Notes: generated by a model not told the origin, from the sequence alone. Shown: positions 12,001-18,616, counted from the stretch's first letter. The stretch is DNA of 64,000 nucleotides from Sphingomonas leidyi (GCF_011761945.1 NZ_JAASQV010000001.1:434001-498000), one strand, 5' to 3'. A program made the numbers and translations.

Positions 12001-13847
12001 TCACTGCCGACAGCCGCATCTATGACGGCACCACCAACGCCACCGGCAGCCTCGCGCTGAGCGGCCTGATCGATGGCGACCAGGTGGCGGCGAGCGGCGT
12101 CCTCGCCTTCGACAGCAAGAATGCGGGCAGGCGCATGGCCACGGCGAGCGGCATCACCCTCTCGGGCGCGGATGCGGGCAACTATGTCGTCAACACGACG
12201 ACGACTGCGCTGGCGGACATCCTCGCCAAGACGATCACCGCGACGCTTTCGGCCAATGGCCGCACCTATGACGGCACCACCAATGCCACCGGCAGCCTTA
12301 CGCTGAACGGCCTGATCGGCAACGACCAGGCGGCCGCGAGCGGCACGCTGGCGTTCGACAGCAAGAATGCCGGCACGCGCACCGTCACGGCGAGCGGGAT
12401 CACGCTGTCGGGCGCGGATGCGGGCAATTATGTGGTCAGCGGCACGGCGACCGCGCTGGCGGACATCCTCGCCAAGGCGATCACCGCGACGCTGACGGCC
12501 AATGGCCGCACCTATGACGGCACCACCAACGCCACCGGCAACCTGGCACTGAACGGCGTGATCGGCGGCGACCAGGTGGCCGCGAACGGCACGCTGGCGT
12601 TCGACAACAAGAATGCGGGCATCGGCCACACCGTCACGGCGAGCGGCATCGCGCTCTCCGGCGCCGATGCCGGCAACTATATCGTGGGCACGACGGCGAC
12701 GGCGCTGGCGGACATCCTCGCCAAGACGATCACCGCGACGCTGACGGCGAACGGCCGCACCTATGACGGCACCACCGCCGCCACGGGCACGCTCGGCCTG
12801 AACGGCGTGGTCGCGGGCGATACGGTGTCGGTCGGCAGCACCGGCATGGCCTTTGACAGCCGCAACGCCGGCGTCGGTCGCACGGTCACGGCGAGCGGCA
12901 TCACCCTCTCGGGCGCGGATGCGGGCAATTATGCGGTCAGCGGCACGGCGACCGCGCTGGCGGACATCCTCGCCAAGGCGATCACCGCGACGCTGACGGC
13001 CAATGGCCGCGTCTATGACGGCACCACCGCCGCCACCGGCACGCTCGGCCTGAACGGCGTCGTCCTGGGCGACCAGGTCGGCGTGAGCGCCGGCAGCATC
13101 GCCTTCGACAGCAAGAATGCCGGCAGCCGCACCGCCACTGCCAGCGGCCTCGCGCTGAACGGCGCCGATGCGGCGAACTATACGATCGGCGGCACGGCCA
13201 CCGGTGCCGCGACGATCGCCCAGCGTGCGATCACCGCCACCGCGACGGCGGACAGTCGCGCCTATGACGGCACCACCGGCACCACCGGCCGGATCGCGCT
13301 TACCGGCGTGATCTCGGGCGACGCGGTGACGGGCACCGCCACCTATCGCTTCGCCGATGCCAATGCCGGCACCGGCCGCGCGGTGCAGGTGAGCGGCCTG
13401 GCGCTCACGGGTGTGGACGCGGGGAACTACGCCGTCAGCCTGTCCGGCGCGCCGGTGATCGCCGACATCACCCGCCGTGCGGTGACCGTGACTGCGCAGG
13501 ATGCGACCAAGCTGTTCGGCCAGCCCGATCCGGTGTTCGGCTATGCCGTCTCCACCGGTTCGCTGGTGAACGGCGACGGCTTCACCGGCGCGCTGGCCCG
13601 CATCGCCGGCGAGCAGGTGGGCAGCTATGCGATCGGGCAGGGCACGCTCGCGCTGTCGGCCAATTATCTGCTCACCGTGATCCCGGGCACGCTCGTGATC
13701 AGCTTCACCCGATCGGGCGCCGATGCCAGCGACGCCCTCAGGATGCTGCGAGTCCGCGGCGGCAGCGGCTTCTCGCTCGACCAGAACCCCTCCCGGAATC
13801 TCGAGGGCGATGGCGAGCGCGAAGGCGCTGGCGACGGAGACAAGTAG
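1..13847 (+). CDS. Giant filamentous-haemagglutinin-like exoprotein, 5' partial
   Basis: The frame is open from the first bases of the window, so the true start lies upstream; the GTG at 12 falls inside a repeat and is unlikely to be the start. The visible part is about 4,610 residues. Most of it is degenerate beta-helix repeats built around phrases such as GDITL, GAITQ, GTISA and ANxI/NxxGTL, as in FHA/HMW-type adhesins. From about residue 3910 it changes to one MBG-like domain, six YDG domains and a last MBG-like domain. It ends in an acidic, hydrophilic tail with no beta-barrel, so a two-partner (type Vb) secreted surface or released protein is likelier than a classical autotransporter. 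The N-terminal TPS domain and the partner transporter would be upstream and cannot be seen. Cysteine is nearly absent except a glycine-rich pair (GGCGCGSGGG) near residue 3220. Role in adhesion or biofilm is inferred from family only. Confidence 0.85.
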   Translation, partial: GTDVILPGANQIDAISSYTVSHDFTLRNAGDIQLWGNTVTSTGDWNLTSDNGSISGVILAHKLTATATNGFIRFNDGNSELTELGALTAKSTGGDNDVYIYSNTLLNLTGNITAGGVKLYAASGINQIGGVITADRLWTGTSGSLLLGGANNFGTLTEAFHPNGGTVTIRNRGDITLPGAQNSFGTLTLISDQGKISQTDAITVATLVAQAATGIDLSNASNNFTTLNGLVTTAGDIRIGDTGGFAIEGDISAATGTVALASTGVGGITTGTTTVGSIVTPHGKIDADTLTVNGFSATLYAKDDIKLGNSSVSNGLTITADHDLDLAGTINASASLIAKTGAITQSGGSWNSGVFGAASAAGDITLLQGNRFGTFNAQSSGGGTIRLNNANSAALNLGLTTSGSAAVTTAGALSSSGITVDSLSASANAIDLTSNVNVNRFTGLAAAGGDIRVTVAHGFTIEGDVTASKATGKIIDLWANGGAITQTTGTISAYGVTLRATGNVTQASDGKVDANATTLGGANLYLTGANRFGLGTATAIDSAGTVQLRGDGLYLQFLNPAGNVTLTATAGDIQLTSDGLTASSLTANASGAIQMSNGTSHVGTIHGLSGTNISFTGDAFTIDGDITADAATGIVSLTADSGNLSQAAGTISGAYVSLTSNNSSVLQDAAAKVVAGSGLAVTSAHGDIALKGANDFNGTNGSTQFIYGSGKNVWIHNLGSIAFTGGTVGALNLFSDNGAITQAGAITAASLNASGGTGVTLNTSGNAIDTVGTLNGGTGNVTLKTANALTLTGDIGGNTVTLTGASTIVQNAGAITANNFTANGTALAFNGTNYVSQIDVLNASAGSASFMNRSGILIGGHVSATQDVSLTSQIGAIGGAGYVSANALNLSSARNITLDNAANAFSSLTLYAMAGDVSLTNHNGFQIAAGGVNADIHSVTFDLGGGALTAFDANSKITTGRLNLTGNGSNATVYGGATFGLGDITLGTGTLDVTVAGNQDLALGGDILARIVSLSSGGTITQSSGVVTTGTLNLSSHGAIFFDSANNVAGIGAVDTHGPGDFAFRNAGDLVLTGAVTVNKATLNSNTGSVTGSGLTANTLVVDAATGINLSGSLAFLRDLTSATGGIDISSSSGVLNLYGNINSGLAGTTLSAAGITQTLGIITAGALTISSTGDVDLTKANQVQSTGTISTGTNFFHFANAGGFNVGGSIIAGNVELTAGGTGSITQTSSTVAAATLTATAGGDISFDRANSVGLYNAQAGTGRTITLRNDADLVVKAITAQDGTVNLTSNTGSVGQQVVPGNSIWTGTLNANAATGIDLSQYNYVNTLGNLSAADSIRYNSAGTVMLGGNIRAGGTLAMNVGGYIGQLTGTIAADHLDLNATGIALMSANDIGSTNASNLVATDDITFHSANAILLGNVSTSGLLSLTADSGDVRQIAAFAADRLDVSAVAGDIVLDRVNSVSTLNDVTAGGSFRLGSDRSLTLDGRISAPGLVKFSIDGSLIQTGTTGIFTNALEASATAGLSLLNHNHVGQVSLDGGGHDVRFHNVGAIAINSINAAGATIELISDTGTITQSDPVNGALIGSLIVNAAGGATLLGRDNQIAHLDVISGGDVSIASGTNGYGGIMTVDRIAAAGRRVWLTNSVAAINGGNITADYLYLFGLGVDLTAAANNVGTLNAHTPGGNLAFTNTGDLLIDGIVTNGATDVTLRSEQGAITQANNAIVTIRGLTAYGRDGVYLGGAIDRIDGLSAASDKNVTVFSSHALDIAGDITAGSATLQSNSAGGAINQSAGTITVDRLYAGASGAIGLDRANHIGEITGLSSLNGATISLTTQGNLTLDGFVTGGDLNFDTGTGRLRQVSGTLSGGRVAVTAGDVVLDGANTVSEYYLASTGDATLRAAGALRIGGQANSMTVRAGGAITQLSALFVGSLDASTTSGGISLNLANHIDTIAGLGGSDVFVHNVVDLDIAGDVNGGSQAYFLVDGSRIVQSAGTISAGNVTFSAGAGIDQASTAKIIASSFNGTAGAGLSLAGANQIDSATLSTSSGNLLFRNSGSLDAAAFTSPGDLTLISDTGSITQSAALSIGGTASFSAAGDITLANGGNSFLSLGLISAGGNLDLRATNLTLTDDVTARNIWLQTTGGISQQGGTVTADSLGGISNGGIALGNANQIASIGELRARAGDLTLHVTGDVSLTNAVAAAGNLVTLISDTGGITQANNPDAVIYGSRLNASAGGNITLGGANQFGVLSLTLPGSATVNTVGNLMLADTVDVGGDLSLTSGGRITSYGVTGGVTGTLTSHAQGGIAIAFNSGDVGAFGDQITASGDVSLLSEHVHLTGRVTASGAFSVQATNGSVTQAAGSVITAASADGSATGDLLLGGDNTIGRINGLSAVGDLAFKTSGGIQIAGALTAGSSATMTLIAGGDIDNGGTAAVSGGTLIASAAGHWVQFYGNGLVSFGKLGDTSADNFILYNNGAVDLVGNVVVTSGMVVDATGAITQSDGSLTVRSLSLYGRGGVTADRENHVVRLQGNTYSSAAFRFTNAGDLTVLGNIGSGDVTLNVDGDLTTNAGIGTLGVITLNANGIQTGELRGNDVIVNGGAHDVHIGRILSQDDVSVTGTGYVSVGSLDLLGGTDVAGDGYNVRISGGDVLLGAASGAITASNYLSYGAGVTPGSVAILATGNATVGVTDANAAIGISAAGDVHAESINQLRIAGASGANVTLIAGTDLTLSGNFLANGALTATATAGDVLGASARLGAGLTTDGALTVNGGNIALLEASGNYDVTLNGTGAVDIGLVYVGRSYTLKGASFLGAALTPVGTRTGDWSLTSLGDLDLGGTTLEYPRAIDFQIDGLLSNGTIRSAGGAVTGSAGTINLYELLGATGVDVSTTTGGFEAFHVDGGTGIARIASATAIDLTGSIEAGGDVHLSTGSGGIATGYASAGGSITLYAQGGNAVLRQAKLTGAAGDLLVQSTSGDAVLGADNYPGVGNDTYFERAAGATGNARILGSTGAFVNLDHSAALTQVMGADAAVNLRNGDLSIDTLTANAGTASAYLGNGALTVNTASGDTVDLQAMGGNLVLGGGGITANDLYLTSNRVVDTTAVSLLEAGNYLEIDGGEVRAASLGSGGDLVVNGDTGGIAIDALRAGRDASVVTTGNLAIDRISLAGGGQFAAGGTATVRSLAAADGFALVAQGNVVLGADAGVSPGSHYSVETGGTLGGCGCGSGGGTVASLGGDVSINLFSVTGVLDAVSAATGDVGISIGSGDLGINFLQGHNIAASVPGVLTVTNVESGGGSYSLTAADFGGLALSPTLSAGATLGDVTIIDTDGDLSSAGFLQSSGNIRVEARGGAITGALTLIAAGDVTAIGRGVGLQYVSGRDVTIDAGTGTAAISSYLSVDRDYTVTAGDFAGNVLAVNGARAGALRITDTVGDFDFGANGFAFGGAIRIDALHGALRVGALDAGAGILLNGSGVSAGMLRADQGGIEVASSQGIDIDGAHALDSIRFQAGGNLRLGEASLSGTGANILALGAGGDLVFGAADQASILGSSVFRNLGTPLSGTSIQADGAVAINFYRADALAGIRGGTVQLAVSTGDFSAGAIRAVGAIAVQGPSGSLALGNLTSNAGHIDVAGQGNTTLGDVSGNFVVNLLSGAGNLAFGNLGGGDVQLTAAGGITAASVSAGTLGVVAIGGNADLDHNGTGSHVGSLGSVTIGNGDFLLRNLQDLSLDGVIDVNGVLDLQVAGALTQNAYYIVADRLQGSVTGAAVLGGGNSIGALGNFSSNGLKLGNSTALAIDGLVQGNAGAVTIASHGGMTITANGRIASSAAGDAITLSSDGRFLNLAGAGTLATPNGRWLIYTQTGGNSGHSDPNNDFGGLAGTSYYGAIYDFGAGSFTTAPNAGNRFVYGYRPVLTVTPDSFHVTYNGAVPVLTATITGLVNGDSGSAAWSGAAALSGARRDAGTYAVYSALGSLASDMNYAFGFGMGTVVVDPRVISAILTADSRIYDGTTNATGSLALSGLIDGDQVAASGVLAFDSKNAGRRMATASGITLSGADAGNYVVNTTTTALADILAKTITATLSANGRTYDGTTNATGSLTLNGLIGNDQAAASGTLAFDSKNAGTRTVTASGITLSGADAGNYVVSGTATALADILAKAITATLTANGRTYDGTTNATGNLALNGVIGGDQVAANGTLAFDNKNAGIGHTVTASGIALSGADAGNYIVGTTATALADILAKTITATLTANGRTYDGTTAATGTLGLNGVVAGDTVSVGSTGMAFDSRNAGVGRTVTASGITLSGADAGNYAVSGTATALADILAKAITATLTANGRVYDGTTAATGTLGLNGVVLGDQVGVSAGSIAFDSKNAGSRTATASGLALNGADAANYTIGGTATGAATIAQRAITATATADSRAYDGTTGTTGRIALTGVISGDAVTGTATYRFADANAGTGRAVQVSGLALTGVDAGNYAVSLSGAPVIADITRRAVTVTAQDATKLFGQPDPVFGYAVSTGSLVNGDGFTGALARIAGEQVGSYAIGQGTLALSANYLLTVIPGTLVISFTRSGADASDALRMLRVRGGSGFSLDQNPSRNLEGDGEREGAGDGDK
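11982..13479 (+). repeat. Six tandem YDG-domain repeats (246-252 bp units)
   Basis: Six consecutive copies begin near 11985, 12231, 12477, 12726, 12978 and 13227. Each encodes about 82-84 residues with the pattern ITATLTANGRTYDGTT, then FDSKNAG, SGADAGNY and ADILAK. Copies 2-5 are the most alike, and several stretches are nearly identical at the DNA level. The sixth copy and the following MBG-like segment (RRAVTVTAQDATKLFGQ) are more diverged. YDG/MBG domains are known C-terminal stalk modules of bacterial surface proteins. Confidence 0.9.
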
Positions 13848-13850
13848 CAA

Positions 13851-13890
13851 GAGAGCCCGCGCGGTCCGGCCGCGCGGGCTCTCGGCCCTT
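13851..13890 (+). terminator. Rho-independent terminator after the exoprotein gene
   Basis: A perfect 14-bp stem (GAGAGCCCGCGCGG, 13851-13864, with its complement at 13870-13883) encloses a 5-nt loop and is followed by GGCCCTTTTC. It starts 4 nt after the stop codon. Confidence 0.85.
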
Positions 13891-13965
13891 TTCGGGGGGC
13901 GGGCGCCGCGCGGGTCGCGGCGCCCAACGAACCGGGCGCGGCGCATGCGGAACGATTGATCTGGA

Positions 13966-14721
13966 TCAATCCCTCGGCCGCCGATCGGCGTCCAGGTGCA
14001 GCGTCAGGTCGGCCCAGGCGTGTCCGTGGCGCAGCATGTGCCGGGTCAGCCGCTCATAATATTGGACGAAGCGCCGGACCTCGGCATCGGACATCGGCCC
14101 GCGTGCGGCATGTTCCTGCTCGATCCGCCAATCGGCCACCACGTCGAAGCCGGGCGCCTCGAGGAAGACGAGCTGGTCGATCCGCGCCCAGAGCGCCTGA
14201 TAGGCACCGGCCAGCCGTGCGTTCACCCAGCGCCGCCAGCGGCCGTCCGCATCGTGCACGCGCTCCAGGTCGTTGATCGGCGCGACGAGCTCCGCCGCCG
14301 CCTGGGGTCGCATGCCCAGGCACCAGCCCTCCAGGATCAGCATTTCGGCGGGCCCGGCCACGCGCTCGGGGCTGCCGGGCTCGTCGCGCGCCTTGTCGAA
14401 GCGGGGGAGCAGGGCGGGGCCGTGCGCCAGCGCTTCGATCGCCGCCAGCCCGGCGGCGACGTCGTGCGTGCCCGGCACGCCGCGCGTGCGCAGCAGGGGA
14501 TGCACGGTCTCGGCGAGTCGTTGCCGGGCGGCACCGTCGAGATAGAGATCGTCGAGCGACAGCACGGGGCAGCCGAAACGGGCCGCCAGCGCGCGCGCGA
14601 TCGTCGACTTGCCGCTGCCCTGCGCGCCGGCGATGCCGAGCACGAAGGGCCGCCGCCGGCCCGGGCGGAGCCGGGCGGCGATGATCCCGGCCGCGGCGGG
14701 GAGAGGCTGTACCTTGTCCAT
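13966..14721 (-). CDS. P-loop kinase, D-glycerate 3-kinase-like
   Basis: A 251-residue protein with a Walker A motif GAQGSGKST at residues 32-40 and a following LSLDDLYLDG segment, typical of the uridine kinase/glycerate kinase superfamily. Length and spacing resemble bacterial YggC and plant GLYK-type D-glycerate 3-kinases, which phosphorylate D-glycerate to 3-phosphoglycerate. An in-frame TTG start at 14760 is possible, but ATG at 14721 (MDKVQPL) is preferred because it has a purine-rich AAGAAG upstream. The gene is divergent from the LacI regulator at 14805, separated by 83 bp, so shared control is possible. The precise substrate cannot be proved from sequence. Confidence 0.75.
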   Translation of the reverse strand: MDKVQPLPAAAGIIAARLRPGRRRPFVLGIAGAQGSGKSTIARALAARFGCPVLSLDDLYLDGAARQRLAETVHPLLRTRGVPGTHDVAAGLAAIEALAHGPALLPRFDKARDEPGSPERVAGPAEMLILEGWCLGMRPQAAAELVAPINDLERVHDADGRWRRWVNARLAGAYQALWARIDQLVFLEAPGFDVVADWRIEQEHAARGPMSDAEVRRFVQYYERLTRHMLRHGHAWADLTLHLDADRRPRD

Positions 14722-14804
14722 CTCCCCGCTTCTTAGCTTGCGCACTGCCAGCGCTGTCAAATATGGCTGTCACAGGCCGGGGCTGCCTCCCGGCGGGGAA
14801 AGTG

Positions 14805-15812
14805 ATGTCCAGCCGTCCCACGATCAAGGAAGTGTCGAAGATCGCCGGCGTGTCTTTCAAGACCGTCAGCCGGGTGCTCAACAACGAGAAGCATGTCAGC
14901 GAAGAGACGCGCCGCCGGGTCGAGGAAGTCGTGGCGCGGCTCAACTTCCGCCCGAGCCATGCCGCTCGGACGCTTGCCGGGCGCAAGTCGTTCCAGGTCG
15001 GCCTGCTCTACGACAATCCCAGCCCCTATTACATCTATCACGTGCAGACCGGCGCACAGCAGCGCTGCACAGAGCTTGGCTATCGCCTGCTGCTCCAGCC
15101 GATCGACAGCCAGTCGCCGGATCTCGTCTCGAACGTGCTCGCGCTGATCGACGAGACGCATCTCGACGGCCTGATCCTCTCGCCGCCGGTGACCGAGGCC
15201 GCGGCGCTGCTCGACGAGCTCGACCGGCGCGGGCTGCCCTATGTCCGGATCGCACCGGGCACGCGCAAGGATGCCGGCATGTCGGCATCGATGGACGATA
15301 TTGCCGCCGCGCGCGAGCTGGTCGGGCATCTGATCGGGCTCGGGCATCGCCGCATCGCGATGATCCGCGGCCTAGACAGCCACGCCTCCTCGGCGGATCG
15401 CCTCGCCGGCTACAAGGCCGAGCTCGCGGCGCACGGCATCGCCTTCGATCCTGCGCTCGTCGTCGCCGCCGAGAACGACTTCGCCTCGGGCGCGGCGGCT
15501 GCGCGCGCGCTGCTGGCGCGCAAGGAGCGGCCTAGCGCGATCTTCGCCGGCAATGACGACATGGCCGCCGGCGCGCTCGCCGTCGCGCATGAGAACGACA
15601 TCGACGTGCCGGGCGCGCTCTCGATCGTGGGGTTCGACGATTCGGACCTGGCGCGGGCGGTGTGGCCGCCGCTCACCACCATCCGCCAGCCGGTGCACGA
15701 ACTCGCGGCCGCCGCGGCCGAGCTGATCCTGGGCGGCAATGCTTCCCAGCCGCGCGTCACGCTCGAGCATCAGCTGGTGGTGCGGGCGAGCACGGGGCCG
15801 GCCGCGCGGTAA
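14805..15812 (+). CDS. LacI-family transcriptional regulator
   Basis: A 335-residue protein with an N-terminal LacI helix-turn-helix (TIKEVSKIAGVSFKTVSRVLN, whose recognition part is VSFKTVSRVLN), then a periplasmic-binding-protein-like effector domain containing GLLYDNPSPYYI and, near the C-terminus, the family-typical IVGFDDSDLARAVWPPLTTIRQP. The ATG at 14805 is chosen over 14763 because GGGGAAAG lies just upstream and the protein then begins a few residues before the HTH, as usual. The likely ligand is a sugar or sugar derivative. The divergent kinase gene (13966-14721) is the most obvious target, but no clear operator was identified. Confidence 0.9.
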   Translation: MSSRPTIKEVSKIAGVSFKTVSRVLNNEKHVSEETRRRVEEVVARLNFRPSHAARTLAGRKSFQVGLLYDNPSPYYIYHVQTGAQQRCTELGYRLLLQPIDSQSPDLVSNVLALIDETHLDGLILSPPVTEAAALLDELDRRGLPYVRIAPGTRKDAGMSASMDDIAAARELVGHLIGLGHRRIAMIRGLDSHASSADRLAGYKAELAAHGIAFDPALVVAAENDFASGAAAARALLARKERPSAIFAGNDDMAAGALAVAHENDIDVPGALSIVGFDDSDLARAVWPPLTTIRQPVHELAAAAAELILGGNASQPRVTLEHQLVVRASTGPAAR

Positions 15813-15894
15813 CCAAGGCCTGTCCCGTCGCCGGACAGTGGTTAACCATAGGTAACGCTGGCGGCAAAAGTTAAGAAGTCGTTAACTGCTGGCC

Positions 15895-16065
15895 ATGCAA
15901 CGCCAGCTCGTCATCGAGGGCTACGCGCCCCGCCGCCACCCGTTCCGCCGCCACGTCCGCCGCGCCGTGGCGCAGCAGCGCAAGTTGCGCGACGACAGCG
16001 ACGTGAAGCTCTTCGCATTGAGCTTCACTGCCTTCTTCGTCTGCTTCTTCACGTTCATCGCCTGA
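15895..16065 (+). CDS. Small hypothetical membrane protein, 56 aa
   Basis: An ATG-started frame of 56 codons encodes a basic N-terminal half (MQRQLVIEGYAPRRHPFRRH...) and a hydrophobic, phenylalanine-rich C-terminal segment (FALSFTAFFVCFFTFIA) that can span the membrane once, giving a likely N-in topology by the positive-inside rule. It sits between the LacI gene and the convergent MFS gene. The charged-then-hydrophobic layout and codon use like its neighbours support a real gene. No function can be assigned. An antisense open frame (15871-16137) has poor protein character. Confidence 0.6.
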   Translation: MQRQLVIEGYAPRRHPFRRHVRRAVAQQRKLRDDSDVKLFALSFTAFFVCFFTFIA

Positions 16066-16114
16066 CGGCGGGGCGCCGCCGCCCCGCTCCGGGTTCGGCG
16101 TCAGCCGAGCCGCA

Positions 16115-17410
16115 TCAAGGGAGCACGTCCGGCACATGCGGCGCGTCCTCGGCCTTGTAGAGCCGATTCGCGCACCAGGCCGAGGCCAGGCAGAGCACCA
16201 CCACGACCAGGATGCATTCGGCCACGCCGATCCCGGGAATGTTGCTCACTCCGAAGATGCCGACCGATCCGAACACCATGAAGCCCGAATTGACGATGTT
16301 GTTCGCCGCCACGGTGCGCGCGGTCTGCGATTTCTCGACGGTGGTGGTCAGGAAGGCATAGAGCGGCACCACGAACATGCCGCCGGTGATCGCGATCGCG
16401 ATCAGCAATCCCAGCACCGCCCAGCCCAGCGGCATCATCACGAACGCGGCGGTCTTGATCAGCGGCCCGTCGTGCACCGGCCAGAAGCGCGCGACGAAAT
16501 AGAAGGCGATCACGAACATCATCATCGTCAGCACCGAGCGCACGGCATATTTCGCCGAGACATGGCCCTTGAGCAGCCGGTTGATGATCACCGATCCGAT
16601 CGCGATGCCGACCGAGAAGATGCCCAGGAACACGCTCGCCACGTCCTTCTGGGCGTGGAACACGTTCTTGACGAGCGGCGGGAAGAGCACGCCCAGCACC
16701 GCCGCGATCGTCCAGAACACGCTGATCGAGATGATCGCGAGATAGAGGCGGCGGATGTGCATGGTGGCCGAGATCAGCCGCCACGAGGCGCGGAAGATGT
16801 TGTAGTCGATCTTCAGCGTGGTGAGCGGCGGGGCGGCGGGGATCCGCAGCGAGGCGAACCAGCCGGTCACCGCCACGCCGATCACCGCGAAGGCGGCGGC
16901 CTTTGCGCTGAGCACGCCGCCGGCGATGGTACCGCACAGGATGGCGATATAGGTGCCGGCCTCCACCATGCCGGTGCCGCCCAGCACTTCGTCTTCCTCC
17001 AGATGCTGGGGCAGGATCGCGTATTTGATCGGGCCGAAGAACGCCGAGTGGATGCCCATGCCGACGAGGGCGACCAGCATCAGCTCCAGATTCTTGAGGA
17101 AGATGCCGGAGGCGCCCACCAGCATGATCAAGACCTCGGCGGCCTTGATGATCCGCATGATCTTCGCCTTGTCGTAGGTGTCGGCGAGCTGGCCGGCGAG
17201 CGCGGAGAAGAGGAAGAAGGGCAGGATGAAGATGCCGGTGGCGATCGCGCTGAACCGGGTCTCGTCCTCGACCGAATTGAAGATCTGGTAGGTCGCGAAG
17301 AAGATCATCGCGTTCTTGAACAGATTGTCGTTGAACGCCCCGAGGAACTGGGTGACGAACAACGGCAGGAACCGGCGCTCCCGCATCAATCCGAGCGCCG
17401 CACCATGCAT
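16115..17410 (-). CDS. MFS transporter, LplT-like (lysophospholipid transporter family)
   Basis: A 431-residue polytopic protein with about 12 membrane segments. The N-terminal motif FLGAFNDNLFKNA is characteristic of the LplT/Aas MFS branch, which flips lysophospholipids across the inner membrane for re-acylation. The ATG at 17410 is chosen because GAGGTGAAGG precedes it; the open frame continues 49 codons further upstream with non-membrane, low-quality sequence. No acyltransferase domain is fused and none is encoded next to it in the window, so the substrate assignment is from family resemblance only. Confidence 0.8.
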   Translation of the reverse strand: MHGAALGLMRERRFLPLFVTQFLGAFNDNLFKNAMIFFATYQIFNSVEDETRFSAIATGIFILPFFLFSALAGQLADTYDKAKIMRIIKAAEVLIMLVGASGIFLKNLELMLVALVGMGIHSAFFGPIKYAILPQHLEEDEVLGGTGMVEAGTYIAILCGTIAGGVLSAKAAAFAVIGVAVTGWFASLRIPAAPPLTTLKIDYNIFRASWRLISATMHIRRLYLAIISISVFWTIAAVLGVLFPPLVKNVFHAQKDVASVFLGIFSVGIAIGSVIINRLLKGHVSAKYAVRSVLTMMMFVIAFYFVARFWPVHDGPLIKTAAFVMMPLGWAVLGLLIAIAITGGMFVVPLYAFLTTTVEKSQTARTVAANNIVNSGFMVFGSVGIFGVSNIPGIGVAECILVVVVLCLASAWCANRLYKAEDAPHVPDVLP

Positions 17411-17544
17411 AGAACTACCTTCACCTCTGTGCGCGGGCTTTCCCGCTATATGAGGCGCGGGCATAGCCGAGGGAAATGCAGGGCGGCAAACGGTTATTGG
17501 GTTTCCCTCTGGTCCCCTCCCTTCCGGGGCGGGGAACCATGCGC

Positions 17545-18558
17545 TCACCCCCCGCAAGACTCCCGCACGATCAGATCCGTCGGCAGCCGCTCGGCGCTGG
17601 GATCGGGGGAGGGATCGAGGATGCGCGAGACCAGCTGGCGGCCGGCCTCGAACGTGTCCTGCCGGATCGTGCTGAGCGCAGGCGTGGAGAGCCGTGCGAG
17701 CAGCATGTCGTCATAGCCGACCACCGATACCTGGTTCGGCACCGACACGCCCGCCCGGCGCAGCGCGCGGATCGCGCCGAGCGCGATCAGGTCGGACGAA
17801 GCGACGATCCCCTCGAAATGGACGTGGCGCCGCAGCAGCCGGCTCACCGCCGCATCGGCCGATTCGAGCTCGAAATCGACCGGCACCACCAGCTTGGGAT
17901 CCATCTCCAGCCCGGCTTCCCGGAGCGCTTCGTCGTAGCCGCGCTTGCGCTGCATCGATTCCGGATCGGTGCCGCCCAGGAACAGGATGGCCTTGCGCCC
18001 CAGCCGGGCGAGATGGGCGGTCGCGCGGCGCCCGCCGAGCTGGTTGTCCGAGCCGATCGAACAATAGAGCTGCCCGGCCATCTGCGCCCCCCATACCACG
18101 AAATTGGCATTGGATTCGGTCAGCTGGTTGAACGCGTCGTGCAGCATGGACTGGCCGAGGAAGATCACCCCGCTCGCCCGGCTGGTCGTGGTGGTGGCGA
18201 CGAGGTCCGCATAGTTTGCCGGGGTGGTATGGCTCACCGTGAAGTCGCAGTCGCGCGCGCGGGCCGCCTCGCCGATGCTGGCGAGCAGCTCGAGGAAGAA
18301 GGGGTGCGAGAGCGGCAGCGGCCGGCCGCGCATGAAGGGCGTGACGATCACGATCGTCCCCTCGGCGCCCACCGGCGCCGCCGGCATATAGGGGCGGAAG
18401 GGATAGTCATGGTCGCGTGCCAGCGCCCAGATCCTCTGCTTCGTCCGCGCACTGATCAGCGGATGATCGTTGAGCGCCCGCGAGACGGTCGAGATCGATA
18501 CGCCGGCCAGCTGCGCGAGATCCTGCAGCGTCGTATTGTTGTTGCTACTGCTGCCCAT
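17545..18558 (-). CDS. LacI-family regulator of the sugar-utilisation locus
   Basis: A 337-residue LacI/GalR protein. The HTH (TLQDLAQLAGVSISTVSRALN, recognition part VSISTVSRALN) follows a serine/asparagine-rich start (MGSSSNNNTT), and the effector domain ends with the usual VVGYDDMLLARLSTPALSTIRQD. ATG at 18558 is preferred to an in-frame TTG at 18567. It is divergent from the MFS sugar permease (18617), with only 58 bp between the start codons, and the TonB receptor and GH97 genes follow. It is therefore the probable sugar-responsive repressor of the locus. Effector is presumably a maltodextrin-type sugar (inference from GH97). Confidence 0.9.
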   Translation of the reverse strand: MGSSSNNNTTLQDLAQLAGVSISTVSRALNDHPLISARTKQRIWALARDHDYPFRPYMPAAPVGAEGTIVIVTPFMRGRPLPLSHPFFLELLASIGEAARARDCDFTVSHTTPANYADLVATTTTSRASGVIFLGQSMLHDAFNQLTESNANFVVWGAQMAGQLYCSIGSDNQLGGRRATAHLARLGRKAILFLGGTDPESMQRKRGYDEALREAGLEMDPKLVVPVDFELESADAAVSRLLRRHVHFEGIVASSDLIALGAIRALRRAGVSVPNQVSVVGYDDMLLARLSTPALSTIRQDTFEAGRQLVSRILDPSPDPSAERLPTDLIVRESCGG

Positions 18559-18616
18559 TGTGCCCAAGCTTGAGGAAAGCCGAATACGGCCAGTTTAGAA
18601 CGGTGAGGGGGGAGCA
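18559..18616. promoter_or_regulatory. Divergent regulator/permease intergenic region
   Basis: Only 58 bp separate the LacI gene from the permease. The stretch contains a small dyad GCCG-AATA-CGGC at 18579-18590 and the run GGTGAGGGGGGAG that serves as ribosome binding site for the TTG start at 18617. The dyad is a weak operator candidate. Confidence 0.4.

Noticed and set aside
14754-14773. Direct repeat CTGTCAA...CTGTCAC resembling a Pho box between the kinase and LacI genes
   Set aside because: The repeats are 13 bp apart instead of 11, so they do not fit PhoB spacing, and the genes have no phosphate link.
16136-17716. Plus-strand open frame opposite the LplT-like transporter
   Set aside because: It is a histidine/arginine/aspartate-rich shadow of membrane-protein codons on the other strand; similar shadows lie opposite pstA, pstC and ahpF.
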